From Kutzneria sp. CA-103260 (lineage in GTDB: Bacteria > Actinomycetota > Actinomycetes > Mycobacteriales > Pseudonocardiaceae), in contig NZ_CP073318.1 of assembly GCF_018263855.1 (NCBI RefSeq), forward strand, positions 930,001 through 994,000: 64,000 nucleotides of DNA. The letters are read 5' to 3'. Positions 43,510 to 51,298 of the stretch are shown in pieces. The notes under the pieces were generated by a model. The model was given only the letters and a program-made list of their open reading frames with translations, was not told the DNA's origin and did no database searches. The position numbers were made by a program, and so were the translations under genes. Each line of letters starts with the position of its first letter. Within the stretch, counting starts at the first letter, position 1.

Positions 43510-45329
43510 TCCAGCCGGCGCCAGCCGCCCGTCACCTCGCGTCCGGCGGGCGGCGCGCCCTCGGCCACCGGGAAGTCCACGATCAGCCCGTCCTTGACGC
43601 CGAACACCGTGTCGGAGTCCAGGTACCGCCCGCCCTTCACGAACAGCTGGGTGACCAGCTTGTGGTGGCCGGGCGCCATGATCATGAAGTGCACGTGCGG
43701 GGCCCGGTACGGATGCCGGTTGGTGCCGCCCAGCATCTGCCCCACCGGACCGTCCTCCGGCACCGGGTACTCCTTGGGCAGGATGGTCCAGAACTCCAAC
43801 CTGCCCTGGTCGTCGGCGACGAACCGGGCCCGCAGCACCGGGCCGTCCAGGTCGGGCAGCTGCACGTCGTAGAAGCCGTCCTTGTTGGACTGCCAGACGT
43901 CCACCACCGCGCCCGGCACCGGGGTCCCGTCCACGTCGGTGATCGCCGTCGACACCCACAGCGGCTCGCCGTCCAGCCCGCCGGAGATGTCCGCGCCGTG
44001 CTCCATGGCCGGCGGACCCTCCACGTAGAACGGCCCGAGCACCGCCGACGGCGTGGTCAGCGGGCTGCGTGAGTTGGTCAGGGCGTCCACAATGGACGAA
44101 ACGCCGAGCGTGTCCGACAGCAGCACGAACTCCTTGCGCTTGTCGTCGCTGATCTGCCCGGTGCGGGTGAGGAAGTCGATGGCGAACAGCCACTCCTCCT
44201 CGGTGAGGTCGTTGTGCACGGCGAAGTGGTGCAGGTGCCGCACCAGGTCGGTGAGCAGCCGCTTGAGCCGCGGGTCCGGGGTCTCGTCGAAGCTGCCGAT
44301 CACCTGTGCGGTCAGGGCGCTCAGCTCCGGCGCGCCCTCGGGCCGCCGGCCCTCCCAGGCTGCGCGCAGCACTGTCGCCGGCTCGATTCCGTCCAAAGAG
44401 GACTCAGTCAAGCCCAGTTCCCGCAACGAGGTCGGACCACCGAGCGAGACCACGAGGTCGAACACCGCCGCTGCGGCGTCCGGCACGTCCAACACCTCGG
44501 CCACGCGGGCCAGCGCCGCCGGCGCCTCTTTTTCCATATAGGCCATGACCTGCGGCAGCATCACGGTGTGGGTCTCGGCGTGCGGCAGGTCGAACTGGCC
44601 GCCGAGCAGGTGGCACAGCCTGTGGTGCAGGCCCATGCTCACCGACAGGCAGGTGCCGGCGAGCCACGCCGACTCCAGCAGCTCGGCCCGCGCGTCCACA
44701 TCGGACGGATTCGCGGCGACCAGCGGCAGCGCGTGCGTGATGCTCCGGATCGCTTGCAGCGCAACGGCATCGACCTGGGGGTTGGCCTCGGGGGAGTAGA
44801 GCGCCTCGACCGCGTGCGCCAGGGCGTTGATCCCGCTGGTCACCGTGGTCGGTACCGGCAGGCCCAGCGTGAGGTCCACGTCGTAGATCACGGTCTCCGG
44901 CAGCACGTCCGGCGACCGGCGGGTGGTCTTGCGGCCGTTCTCGGTCTCGCCGAGCACCGGCGTCACCTCGGAGCCGGCATAGGTCGTGGGCAGGATCACC
45001 TGCGGCACACCGGTTCGGGCCGCCAGCGCCTTGGCCAGCCCGGTGGTGGAGCCGCCGCCGACCGCGACCACGCAGTCAGCGGCGGCCGACTTCAACACGT
45101 CCAGCGCCTGCGCGGTCACCTCGACGGGGGTGTGCATGCGGGCCCCGTCGAACTGTGCGACGACCAGCTCACCGAGCGCCGCGGCGACCCGCTCGGCGTG
45201 CCGCGGCCGGGCCAGCAGCAGCACCCGGGAACCGCCGACGCGCCGCACCTCCTCGGCGACCGCGGCGACCGTGCCGGCGCCGAAGACGACCCTGGTGGGA
45301 CTGGGGGAGTGCACGAAACCGCGCGTCAT
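43485..45329 (-). CDS. maleylacetate reductase - hydroxyquinol 1,2-dioxygenase fusion
   Basis: A 614-residue bifunctional protein. Residues 1-345 are an iron-ADH-type maleylacetate reductase (VVAVGGGSTTGLAKALA, ILPTTYAGSEVTPVLG, HHRLCHLLGG, LPHAETHTVMLP). Residues about 350-614 are an intradiol dioxygenase with its N-terminal helical dimer domain (HLHHFAVHNDLTEEEWLFAIDFL), first Tyr ligand in VLGPFYVEG, and HPYRAPHVHFMI (Tyr, His, His). The two activities are consecutive but encoded in reverse order: the dioxygenase makes maleylacetate from hydroxyquinol and the reductase makes 3-oxoadipate. It lies 3 bp behind the FMN reductase. Confidence 0.93.
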   Translation of the reverse strand: MTRGFVHSPSPTRVVFGAGTVAAVAEEVRRVGGSRVLLLARPRHAERVAAALGELVVAQFDGARMHTPVEVTAQALDVLKSAAADCVVAVGGGSTTGLAKALAARTGVPQVILPTTYAGSEVTPVLGETENGRKTTRRSPDVLPETVIYDVDLTLGLPVPTTVTSGINALAHAVEALYSPEANPQVDAVALQAIRSITHALPLVAANPSDVDARAELLESAWLAGTCLSVSMGLHHRLCHLLGGQFDLPHAETHTVMLPQVMAYMEKEAPAALARVAEVLDVPDAAAAVFDLVVSLGGPTSLRELGLTESSLDGIEPATVLRAAWEGRRPEGAPELSALTAQVIGSFDETPDPRLKRLLTDLVRHLHHFAVHNDLTEEEWLFAIDFLTRTGQISDDKRKEFVLLSDTLGVSSIVDALTNSRSPLTTPSAVLGPFYVEGPPAMEHGADISGGLDGEPLWVSTAITDVDGTPVPGAVVDVWQSNKDGFYDVQLPDLDGPVLRARFVADDQGRLEFWTILPKEYPVPEDGPVGQMLGGTNRHPYRAPHVHFMIMAPGHHKLVTQLFVKGGRYLDSDTVFGVKDGLIVDFPVAEGAPPAGREVTGGWRRLDYTFRIGR

Positions 45330-45332
45330 GGT

Positions 45333-45887
45333 TCAGCCTCGGATCTGGTCGTGCAGCGCGGACAGCAGCTCGCGCAGCAGGTTGATGGTCATCTCGTCGG
45401 TGACGTTGCCGCCGTCGTCGAACCGCTGGGCCACGCCGAACACCATCACCTCCGGCTTGGCGACGACGTGCGAGTGGGTCGCGAGCAGCATCTGACGCAG
45501 CGAGAGCAGACCCCGGACGCCGCCGAACGCGCCCGGCGACGAGCTCATGACGGCGACGTGCTTGTGCCGCAGCACCGAGTCGGCCGCCGGCCGTGAGGCC
45601 CAGTCCAGCAGGTCCTTCAGGCCGCCGGGAATGGAGTAGTTGTACTCCGGGCTGGCGATGAGCAGCCCGTCCGCGTCGGCGACGGCCTGTCGCAGCCGGG
45701 TCACCGACTCCGGCCGGCTCTCCTCGTTGTCCAGGTCCTGGTTGTAGTGCGGCAGGTCCGCGAGCCCTTCGTACCGGGAGACGGTCATCCCGGCCGGCGC
45801 GTGCTTCTGCGCGTTGCGCAGCAGCGCCGTGTTGAACGAGCCGGCGCGCAGGCTGCCGGAGATGCCGAGAATGTTCAGGTCGGTCAA
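45333..45887 (-). CDS. NAD(P)H-dependent FMN reductase
   Basis: A 184-residue flavodoxin-fold reductase. It has LGISGSLRAGSFNTALLRNA at the FMN phosphate loop, LLIASPEYNYSIPGGLKDLLDW, and VAVMSSSPGAFGG. The start is TTG 45887 with GAGGAG 7 bp upstream; longer frames lack a ribosome site. It is transcribed ahead of the fusion gene and would supply reduced flavin to a monooxygenase that makes hydroxyquinol. No such monooxygenase is adjacent. Confidence 0.88.
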   Translation of the reverse strand: MTDLNILGISGSLRAGSFNTALLRNAQKHAPAGMTVSRYEGLADLPHYNQDLDNEESRPESVTRLRQAVADADGLLIASPEYNYSIPGGLKDLLDWASRPAADSVLRHKHVAVMSSSPGAFGGVRGLLSLRQMLLATHSHVVAKPEVMVFGVAQRFDDGGNVTDEMTINLLRELLSALHDQIRG

Positions 45888-45992
45888 CGGGGGCTCCTCA
45901 CGGTTCGACAAGGTCCACTTAAACGCTATCGGGACCCCGGTGCCAGCCCGCATCCCGCGGTCGACCCATTCGGAAAGTTTCGGTGTCCTGGG

Positions 45993-46637
45993 TCACTCCC
46001 GGGTCGCGCGGACCCGCCAGCAGGCCAGTTCCGCTCGGTCGCGCGGCGCCACGTCGGCCGCCTCGAACAGCGCCACCATCGTCGCGCCGGCCGCCACCAG
46101 CGTCGTCTCCTCGAACTCGGTGATGATCCATCCGTTGTCGGACAACGGTTTGCGCACGTCCTGTTCGGACAGTGGGAACGGCGACGGCAGGCCGTCGAAC
46201 AGTCGGTCGGAGAAGGTGATCAGGTGCAGCACGGCGTCCCGGCGGGTGGCCCGGTGCAGCGCCTGGAGGTGGCGGATCCGGTCGTTCCCGACCAGGCAGT
46301 GGAACAGCGAACAGCTCAGCACCGTGTCGAAGGAGGCGGGGAATTCGCCGAGGTCGGCCGCGTCGGCCACGGCGAAGCGGACGCCGCTGTCCGGAAAGCG
46401 CTGGCGGGCCTGGGCGATCGCGGTCGGGCTGCAGTCGACGGCGGTGACGGTCAGTCCCCGGCTCTCGAGGTGAACGGCGTTGTCGCCGAGGCCGCAGCCG
46501 ACGTCGAGCACGTCGCCGCGGTAGTCGAGGTCGGCGATCGCCGGCTGCGGTTGCCCGATGTCCCAGGGGATGCCGTTGTGCTTGAGGCCGGCGGCCAGCG
46601 GGGCGCCGCGGTAGAAGGCGTCGAAGTCGTTGCGCAT
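45993..46637 (-). CDS. class I SAM-dependent methyltransferase
   Basis: A 214-residue enzyme. Motif I is GDVLDVGCGLGDNAVHL (about 41-57), strand 2 is VTAVDCSPTAIAQA, and FDTVLSCSLFHCL is motif IV. The C-terminus includes EFEETTLVAAGATMVALFEA. It may resemble thiopurine/small-molecule methyltransferases. It is divergent from the Lrp gene with a 72-bp spacer, suggesting local control by it. Substrate unknown. Confidence 0.85.
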   Translation of the reverse strand: MRNDFDAFYRGAPLAAGLKHNGIPWDIGQPQPAIADLDYRGDVLDVGCGLGDNAVHLESRGLTVTAVDCSPTAIAQARQRFPDSGVRFAVADAADLGEFPASFDTVLSCSLFHCLVGNDRIRHLQALHRATRRDAVLHLITFSDRLFDGLPSPFPLSEQDVRKPLSDNGWIITEFEETTLVAAGATMVALFEAADVAPRDRAELACWRVRATRE

Positions 46638-46709
46638 GCCACCCAGTCTGCGTTCGCGCCGGCGTCGGGGCCTAGGGAGACGGCGTATTCCGGCGTTAGT
46701 CTGCTCGAT

Positions 46710-47651
46710 GTGACGGAATCAGTCGTCCTGGACGACATGGATCGCGGACTCCTGCACGCGTTGCAGCTCGACGGCCGGGTTCCGTTCGCCCGGGTCGCCG
46801 ACGTGCTGGGCGTGTCGGAGACGACCGTCGCCCGCCGGTACAAGCGGCTTCGGTCCGTCGCTTCGCTGCGGGTGGTCGGCGTGGTCAACGGCGTGCTGTT
46901 CGGGCGGACGGCATGGACGCTGCGCCTGCGCTGCACGCCCGATGTCGGATTGCCGCTGGCCAAGGCCTTGGCGAAGCGGTCGGATGTGTCGTGGGTGCAC
47001 GTGATGTCCGGTGGTGCGGAGATCTCGTGCCACGCCCAGTTGCCGCAGGGTGAGGAATCGGTGCTGCTGGAGAAGCTGCCGCGGGCCGGCCGGGTGCTGG
47101 ATGTCAGCGCGCATTCCGTGTTGCACGCCTTCACGTTGCCGCCCGACTGGTCCGGTCTGCGATGGTTGTCCGACGATCAGGTGGGGCGGCTGCGACCGGA
47201 GGAACCGAGGAGTGCTCGGGTTGAAGTCGACGCCGCCGACCGGGCGTTGTTGGAGCTGCTTGCGGTTGACGGCCGCGTGCCGTATGCGGAACTCGCGGCG
47301 CGGACCCGGCTGTCCGAGTCGACCGTGCGCCGGCGGCTGGATCTGCTGCGGCACAACGGTGTCGTTTCGTACCAAGTGGACATTCCGGCGAACTTGCTGG
47401 GCTACGGCACGCAGGCCCGGCTGTGGCTGACCGTGCCGCCGCATGCGTTGACCGAGGTCGGTCGGCGGTTGGCCGACCACGAGGAGACGTCCTTCGTGGC
47501 GGCCACCACCGGGCCGACGAACCTGGTCGCCGTGGTGGCATGTCGGGACAGCGCCGGGCTTTACCGGTACCTGACCGAGAGTGTCGGGCCACTGCGGGAG
47601 ATCACGTCACTGGAGACGGCGGTTCTGATGCGCACCGTCAAGCAGGGTTAG
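46710..47651 (+). CDS. two-domain Lrp/AsnC-family regulator
   Basis: A 313-residue protein built as a tandem. The first HTH (DMDRGLLHALQLDGRVPFARVADVLGVSETTVARRYKRL) is followed by a sensor-like domain. A second AsnC HTH (AADRALLELLAVDGRVPYAELAARTRLSESTVRRRLDLL) is followed by a RAM-like domain. This double form is frequent in actinobacteria, while classic Lrp is about 150 residues. The start is GTG 46710. It is divergent from the methyltransferase and its 3' end overlaps the convergent TetR gene by 45 bp. The ligand is probably an amino acid. Confidence 0.88.
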   Translation: MTESVVLDDMDRGLLHALQLDGRVPFARVADVLGVSETTVARRYKRLRSVASLRVVGVVNGVLFGRTAWTLRLRCTPDVGLPLAKALAKRSDVSWVHVMSGGAEISCHAQLPQGEESVLLEKLPRAGRVLDVSAHSVLHAFTLPPDWSGLRWLSDDQVGRLRPEEPRSARVEVDAADRALLELLAVDGRVPYAELAARTRLSESTVRRRLDLLRHNGVVSYQVDIPANLLGYGTQARLWLTVPPHALTEVGRRLADHEETSFVAATTGPTNLVAVVACRDSAGLYRYLTESVGPLREITSLETAVLMRTVKQG

Positions 47652-48146
47652 CGCCGCTCGCTTGGCCTGGTGGGCCGGTTCGACGGTGCCGCCGATGGCC
47701 GCCATGGTGATCGCCCCCTCGGCCAGCAGGGTGATCTGGTCGCCGAGCTCGTCGTCGCCGGCCAGGTCCCGGATCAGCTGCCGGAACGCTTCCTTGTGCC
47801 GGCGGGCGATGCCGGCGACGGCGTCCGAGGTGCCGCCCAGCTCGCCGAAGGAGTTCACGAAGGCGCAGCCGCGGAAGTCGGGCTCGGCGAACCACTCCGC
47901 CAGCCAGTCGAAGACGGCGAGCACCGTGCCGGCCTTGCCGGCGTGTTCCCGGACCGAGGCCAGCCAGCGCTCGTCGCGGGCGGTCAGGTAGTCCAGCACG
48001 AGCCGGTCCTTGGACGGGAACAGCTGGTAGAGCCGCTTGAGCGAGACGCCGGCGGCGGCCCGCACCTGGTCCATGCCGACCTGCTGCACCCCCCGCTCGT
48101 AGAACAGCGTCTCGGCCGCGGCCAGCACCTCGGCTTGTTCGATCAT
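47607..48146 (-). CDS. TetR-family repressor of the NTF2-like gene
   Basis: A 179-residue regulator. The HTH is QQVGMDQVRAAAGVSLKRLYQLFPSKDRLVLDYL (about 20-53), with a helical C-terminal domain. Two palindromes with identical GAGAAC/GTTCTC arms stand between this gene and the divergent NTF2-like gene, so it very likely represses both. It overlaps the Lrp gene at the 3' ends. Confidence 0.9.
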   Translation of the reverse strand: MIEQAEVLAAAETLFYERGVQQVGMDQVRAAAGVSLKRLYQLFPSKDRLVLDYLTARDERWLASVREHAGKAGTVLAVFDWLAEWFAEPDFRGCAFVNSFGELGGTSDAVAGIARRHKEAFRQLIRDLAGDDELGDQITLLAEGAITMAAIGGTVEPAHQAKRAALTLLDGAHQNRRLQ

Positions 48147-48161
48147 GTCCGCCCCTTGCGT

Positions 48162-48208
48162 GGAGAACCAACGTTCTCCTACTGTAGCTCGGAGAACGAC
48201 CGTTCTCT
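48162..48208. promoter_or_regulatory. double TetR operator
   Basis: GGAGAAC-CAAC-GTTCTCC (48162-48179) is a perfect 18-bp palindrome. GGAGAAC-GACC-GTTCTCT (48191-48208) repeats it with one outer mismatch, 29 bp downstream. They lie 16 bp from the TetR start and 18 bp from the NTF2-like start. Confidence 0.85.
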
Positions 48209-48225
48209 AGCGACAGGAGACGACC

Positions 48226-48645
48226 ATGGCCGAGCAACGCCCGCCGCTGCCGCCGTTCACCGAGGAGACCGCCCGGGCCAAGGTGCAGGCGGCCGAGGAC
48301 GCGTGGAACAGCCGTGACCCCGAGCGGGTGGCGCTCGCGTACACCGAGGACTCGGAGTGGCGCAACCGGGACGTGTTCCTCAAGGGGCGGGACGAGATCC
48401 GGGAGTTCCTGCGCCAGAAGTGGGCCCGGGAGCAGGACTACAAGCTGCGCAAGGAGCTCTGGGCGTTCACCGGCAACCGGATCGCGGTGCGCTTCGAGTA
48501 CGAGTCCCGCGACGCCGACGGGCAGTGGTGGCGCAGCTACGGCAACGAGCAGTGGGAGTTCGACGAGAACGGCCTGATGGCCCGCCGCTACGCCAGCATC
48601 AACGACCTGAAGATCACTTCAGGCGAGCGCCGGCTCGCTCTGTAG
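48226..48645 (+). CDS. DUF1348/NTF2-like family protein
   Basis: A 139-residue cone-shaped alpha+beta (NTF2-like) protein of the DUF1348 type: [40 protein letters not shown] and [24 protein letters not shown]. The family is widely annotated but has no settled function. The ATG follows CAGGAGACGACC. It is under the divergent TetR operator, so it responds to the TetR ligand, perhaps a xenobiotic. Confidence 0.87.
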   Translation: MAEQRPPLPPFTEETARAKVQAAEDAWNSRDPERVALAYTEDSEWRNRDVFLKGRDEIREFLRQKWAREQDYKLRKELWAFTGNRIAVRFEYESRDADGQWWRSYGNEQWEFDENGLMARRYASINDLKITSGERRLAL

Positions 48646-48655
48646 TGTCGCAGGC

Positions 48656-49897
48656 ATGACCTCGGCGCGTGCATCCGTGATGAAGGGCCTGGACGACGTC
48701 CGGCCCGGTCTCGAAGACCTGTACCGGGAGCTGCACGCCCACCCGGAGTTGGCCTTCGAGGAGCACCGCACCGCGGCCGAGGTCGCCCGGCGGGCTGCGG
48801 CGGCCGGCTGCGAGGTCACCGCCGGCGTCGGCCGCACCGGCGTGGTCGCCTTGCTGCGCAACGGATCCGGGCCGACCGTGCTGTTGCGGGCCGATATGGA
48901 CGCGCTGCCGGTGCAGGAGCAGACCGACCTGCCGTACCGGTCCACCGTCGACGGCGTCATGCACGCCTGCGGGCACGACATGCACACCGTCTGCCTGCTC
49001 GGGGCGCTCGACCTGCTGGCCCGCGGCCGGGACCAGTGGTCGGGCACCGTGTTGGCCGTGTTCCAGCCGGCTGAGGAGATGGCCGCCGGGGCCAAGGCCA
49101 TGGTCGACGACGGGCTGTACGAGCGGTTCGGCCGGCCCGATGTCACCCTCGGCCAGCACCTCGCCCCCATTCCCGCCGGCTGGCTCGGCTGCCATCCCGG
49201 GCCCGCGTTCGCCGCCACCGACAGCATCGACGTGCGGCTGCACGGCAAGGGCGGGCACGGTTCGCGGCCCGAGACCACCGTCGACCCGGTGGTCATGGCC
49301 GCGTCCACCGTGCTGCGGCTGCAGACCGTCGTGTCGCGGGAGGTCGCCGCCAAGGAGTCCGTCGTCGTCACCGTCGGCTCCATCCACGGCGGCACCAAGG
49401 ACAACATCATCCCCGACCACGTCGACCTGGCCCTGAACGTGCGGACCTTCGACGTCCAGGTGCGGGACCGGGTGCTCGCCGCCATCGAGCGCATCATCCG
49501 GGGTGAGGCCACCGCCGCCGGCGCGCCCCGGGAGCCCGAGCTCACCTTCCACAGCGCCTTCCCCGTGCTGGTCAACGACGACGCCGCCATGGCTCGCACC
49601 AAGGCCGCCCTCGACGAGGCCTTCCCCATGATCATCGACCCCGGTCCGGTCACCGGCAGCGAGGACTTCGGCCACTTCGGCACCGCCGCCGGCGTGCCCA
49701 CCGTCTACTGGCTGTTCGGCGGCGAGGACCAGGAGCGCTTCGTCACGGCGTACAGCGGCGGCACCTTCGAGCGGGACATCCCCTCCAACCACTCGCCCCA
49801 CTTCGCCCCGCTGCTCCAGCCCACCCTGGACGGCGGCGTCACTGCCCTGGTCACCGCCGCCCTCGCCTGGCTGGGCCCGGGTTCGGCAGCCAGCTAA
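48656..49897 (+). CDS. M20-family amidohydrolase (metallopeptidase)
   Basis: A 413-residue M20D enzyme. VLLRADMDALPVQE, the metal ligands in MHACGHDMHTVCLLGA, VFQPAEEMAAGAKAM and the late VTGSEDFGHFG are all present. A lid domain of about 110 residues is inserted near 190-300. It hydrolyses an N-acyl amino acid or a related amide. It starts 10 bp after the NTF2-like stop and is probably in that operon, so TetR-controlled. No signal peptide. Confidence 0.91.
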   Translation: MTSARASVMKGLDDVRPGLEDLYRELHAHPELAFEEHRTAAEVARRAAAAGCEVTAGVGRTGVVALLRNGSGPTVLLRADMDALPVQEQTDLPYRSTVDGVMHACGHDMHTVCLLGALDLLARGRDQWSGTVLAVFQPAEEMAAGAKAMVDDGLYERFGRPDVTLGQHLAPIPAGWLGCHPGPAFAATDSIDVRLHGKGGHGSRPETTVDPVVMAASTVLRLQTVVSREVAAKESVVVTVGSIHGGTKDNIIPDHVDLALNVRTFDVQVRDRVLAAIERIIRGEATAAGAPREPELTFHSAFPVLVNDDAAMARTKAALDEAFPMIIDPGPVTGSEDFGHFGTAAGVPTVYWLFGGEDQERFVTAYSGGTFERDIPSNHSPHFAPLLQPTLDGGVTALVTAALAWLGPGSAAS

Positions 49898-49935
49898 CCG
49901 CCGGCACCCTCCCCACCGGTCCACCTCCCCGGTTC

Positions 49936-50136
49936 GCCACCTGAGTGGCTCACTTGGTCCTGGAAGTCACGTGAGCCACTCACATGGCGTCGGCCGGCGG
50001 CTCGGGAAGTCAAGCGAGCCACTCAGGTGTGCCCAACCCCACACGTGAGCCACTCACATGCCTCCAGGTGTGACTCCGGCCCGCAAGTGAGCCACTCAGG
50101 TGGGCTCCAGAAGTCACGTGAGCCACTCAGATGGGG
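49936..50136. repeat. array of six GTGAGCCACTCA repeats
   Basis: The core GTGAGCCACTCA (one copy reads GCGAGCCACTCA) occurs at about 49942, 49971, 50014, 50045, 50087 and 50118. The first copy is inverted. Most are flanked by AAGTCAC or AAGT on the left and GTG/ATG on the right. Spacers are irregular (15-30 bp). It fills the gap after the M20 gene. The rest of 49898-50194 is featureless. Confidence 0.8.
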
Positions 50137-50194
50137 ACGGTCGGGGGGAGTGGTGGTGGGGCGGCCCCGGCCGGGCCAGTGAATGCCGGGGGCG

Positions 50195-50356
50195 TCACGG
50201 GACCTGGGAGTGGTGGGCCGGCGCGGCCGGCTCCGGCGTCGGCTCCTGCTGCCTTGGTTCCCCCAGGGCAACCTTGATCCGGCCGTCGGGCAGCATCACC
50301 CAGCGCAGGCCACTGGCCGCGGCCAGCTGGTCGAAGATCGGAGTGCCTGTCGACAT
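50195..50356 (-). CDS. 53-residue small protein of unknown function
   Basis: This short frame reads MSTGTPIFDQLAAASGLRWV, then MLPDGRIKVALGEP, then a Pro/Gln/Ala tail. GGGAGGGAG lies 8 bp before the ATG. The structured first half with a disordered tail, the good ribosome site and the position at the end of a three-gene run make it a credible gene. I do not recognise the family. Confidence 0.6.
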   Translation of the reverse strand: MSTGTPIFDQLAAASGLRWVMLPDGRIKVALGEPRQQEPTPEPAAPAHHSQVP

Positions 50357-50444
50357 CAGCGTGACTCCCTCCCCGGTGCTGATGTCTGCCTACCAAACTC
50401 CGGGGCGGCGGGAGGACGAATCTACCCCGGCGGGGGTAACCCGA

Positions 50445-50744
50445 TCAGGCTCTTTCCACTCGCCAGTACTGTCGGGCGGCCGGGGCGGCCACCGGGGCGG
50501 ACTCGGCGAACTCCTTGAAGCGCAGCAGGATGCCGGCGGCGGTGCTGTCGGCGTCGGCGCGCAGGGCGAGCCTGGTGGTGTGGGTGTCGACGTACTGGAA
50601 CGTGACGCGGCCACCGGGCCACGCCACCAGCTCGTCCTGCCGCCGTACGGTCACCGGACGCGGCGAGGAGTTGTAGCTGGTCCACAGCTCGAAGGCGGTG
50701 CGCAGCGGCACCGCGAGCTCGACCGTCTCCTCGAAGGTGTTCAT
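50445..50744 (-). CDS. 99-residue SRPBCC-like small protein
   Basis: MNTFEETVELAVPLRTAFELWTSYNSSP resembles the first strand and helix of START/SRPBCC (polyketide cyclase-like) proteins. A strand set, ELVAWPGGRVTFQYVDTHTTRLAL, follows. It is much shorter than a full SRPBCC domain (about 140), so it is either a minimal member or only resembles one. A good ribosome site (GGAAGCACCCC) precedes it. It lies 21 bp behind the next gene upstream. Confidence 0.65.
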   Translation of the reverse strand: MNTFEETVELAVPLRTAFELWTSYNSSPRPVTVRRQDELVAWPGGRVTFQYVDTHTTRLALRADADSTAAGILLRFKEFAESAPVAAPAARQYWRVERA

Positions 50745-50765
50745 CTGGGGTGCTTCCTTTTCGCT

Positions 50766-51251
50766 CTAGCCGGCCGAGGAGTCGACCAGCCAGTCCGGCG
50801 CCCGGGCACCGCCCTCACGACAGGCCGTCAGCAGATCGGTGGTCCACAGCAGCAGGTGCATCAGCGCGACGGTGTCCTCCTCGGGGTCCTGCCGGTCGAA
50901 CACCAGGTCGAGCTGGATGTCGGCGGCCTGCTCGTCGGAGTTCACCAGGGCCATCACCGCGCGAAAGCTGGCCCGCAGCGGCGGGTCGATGTCGTCGATG
51001 GGGATCTCGTTGCCCTCGGTGTCGCCCAGCTGCATCTTGATCGGCGCGTCGGTGCCGACCTGCACACACAGGGACTTCAGCATGTCGGCCGAGGCGTCGG
51101 CCAGCACGTCGGCGGCCTGGCGCGGGCCGCGGTCGGCGGCGCGGTAGACCGCCGTCAGCGCCTCGAGTGCGCCATCCGGATCCGACGCCTGCATGCGATC
51201 CACGGCCGTTCGGACCAGCAGCCGCACTGTCCCGTCCCGATGCTCGTCCAT
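50766..51251 (-). CDS. 161-residue helical protein of unknown function
   Basis: An acidic, mostly helical cytoplasmic protein: VRLLVRTAVDRMQASDPDGALEALTAVYRAADRGPRQAADVLADASADML, then IDPPLRASFRAVMALVNSDEQAADIQLDLVFDRQDPEEDTVALMHLLLW. No motif that I recognise. It is the first gene of the run 51251-50195 with two small proteins, so the three probably work together. GGGAGG stands just upstream of the ATG. Confidence 0.68.
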   Translation of the reverse strand: MDEHRDGTVRLLVRTAVDRMQASDPDGALEALTAVYRAADRGPRQAADVLADASADMLKSLCVQVGTDAPIKMQLGDTEGNEIPIDDIDPPLRASFRAVMALVNSDEQAADIQLDLVFDRQDPEEDTVALMHLLLWTTDLLTACREGGARAPDWLVDSSAG

Positions 51252-51298
51252 CCGTCCTCCCCTCCATCAGGCACAGGGATTACCCGTTCCGGTTGATC

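Noticed and set aside
49936..50136. CRISPR array
   Set aside because: The repeated core is only 12 bp, spacers are 15-30 bp and irregular, one copy is inverted, and no cas gene is near.
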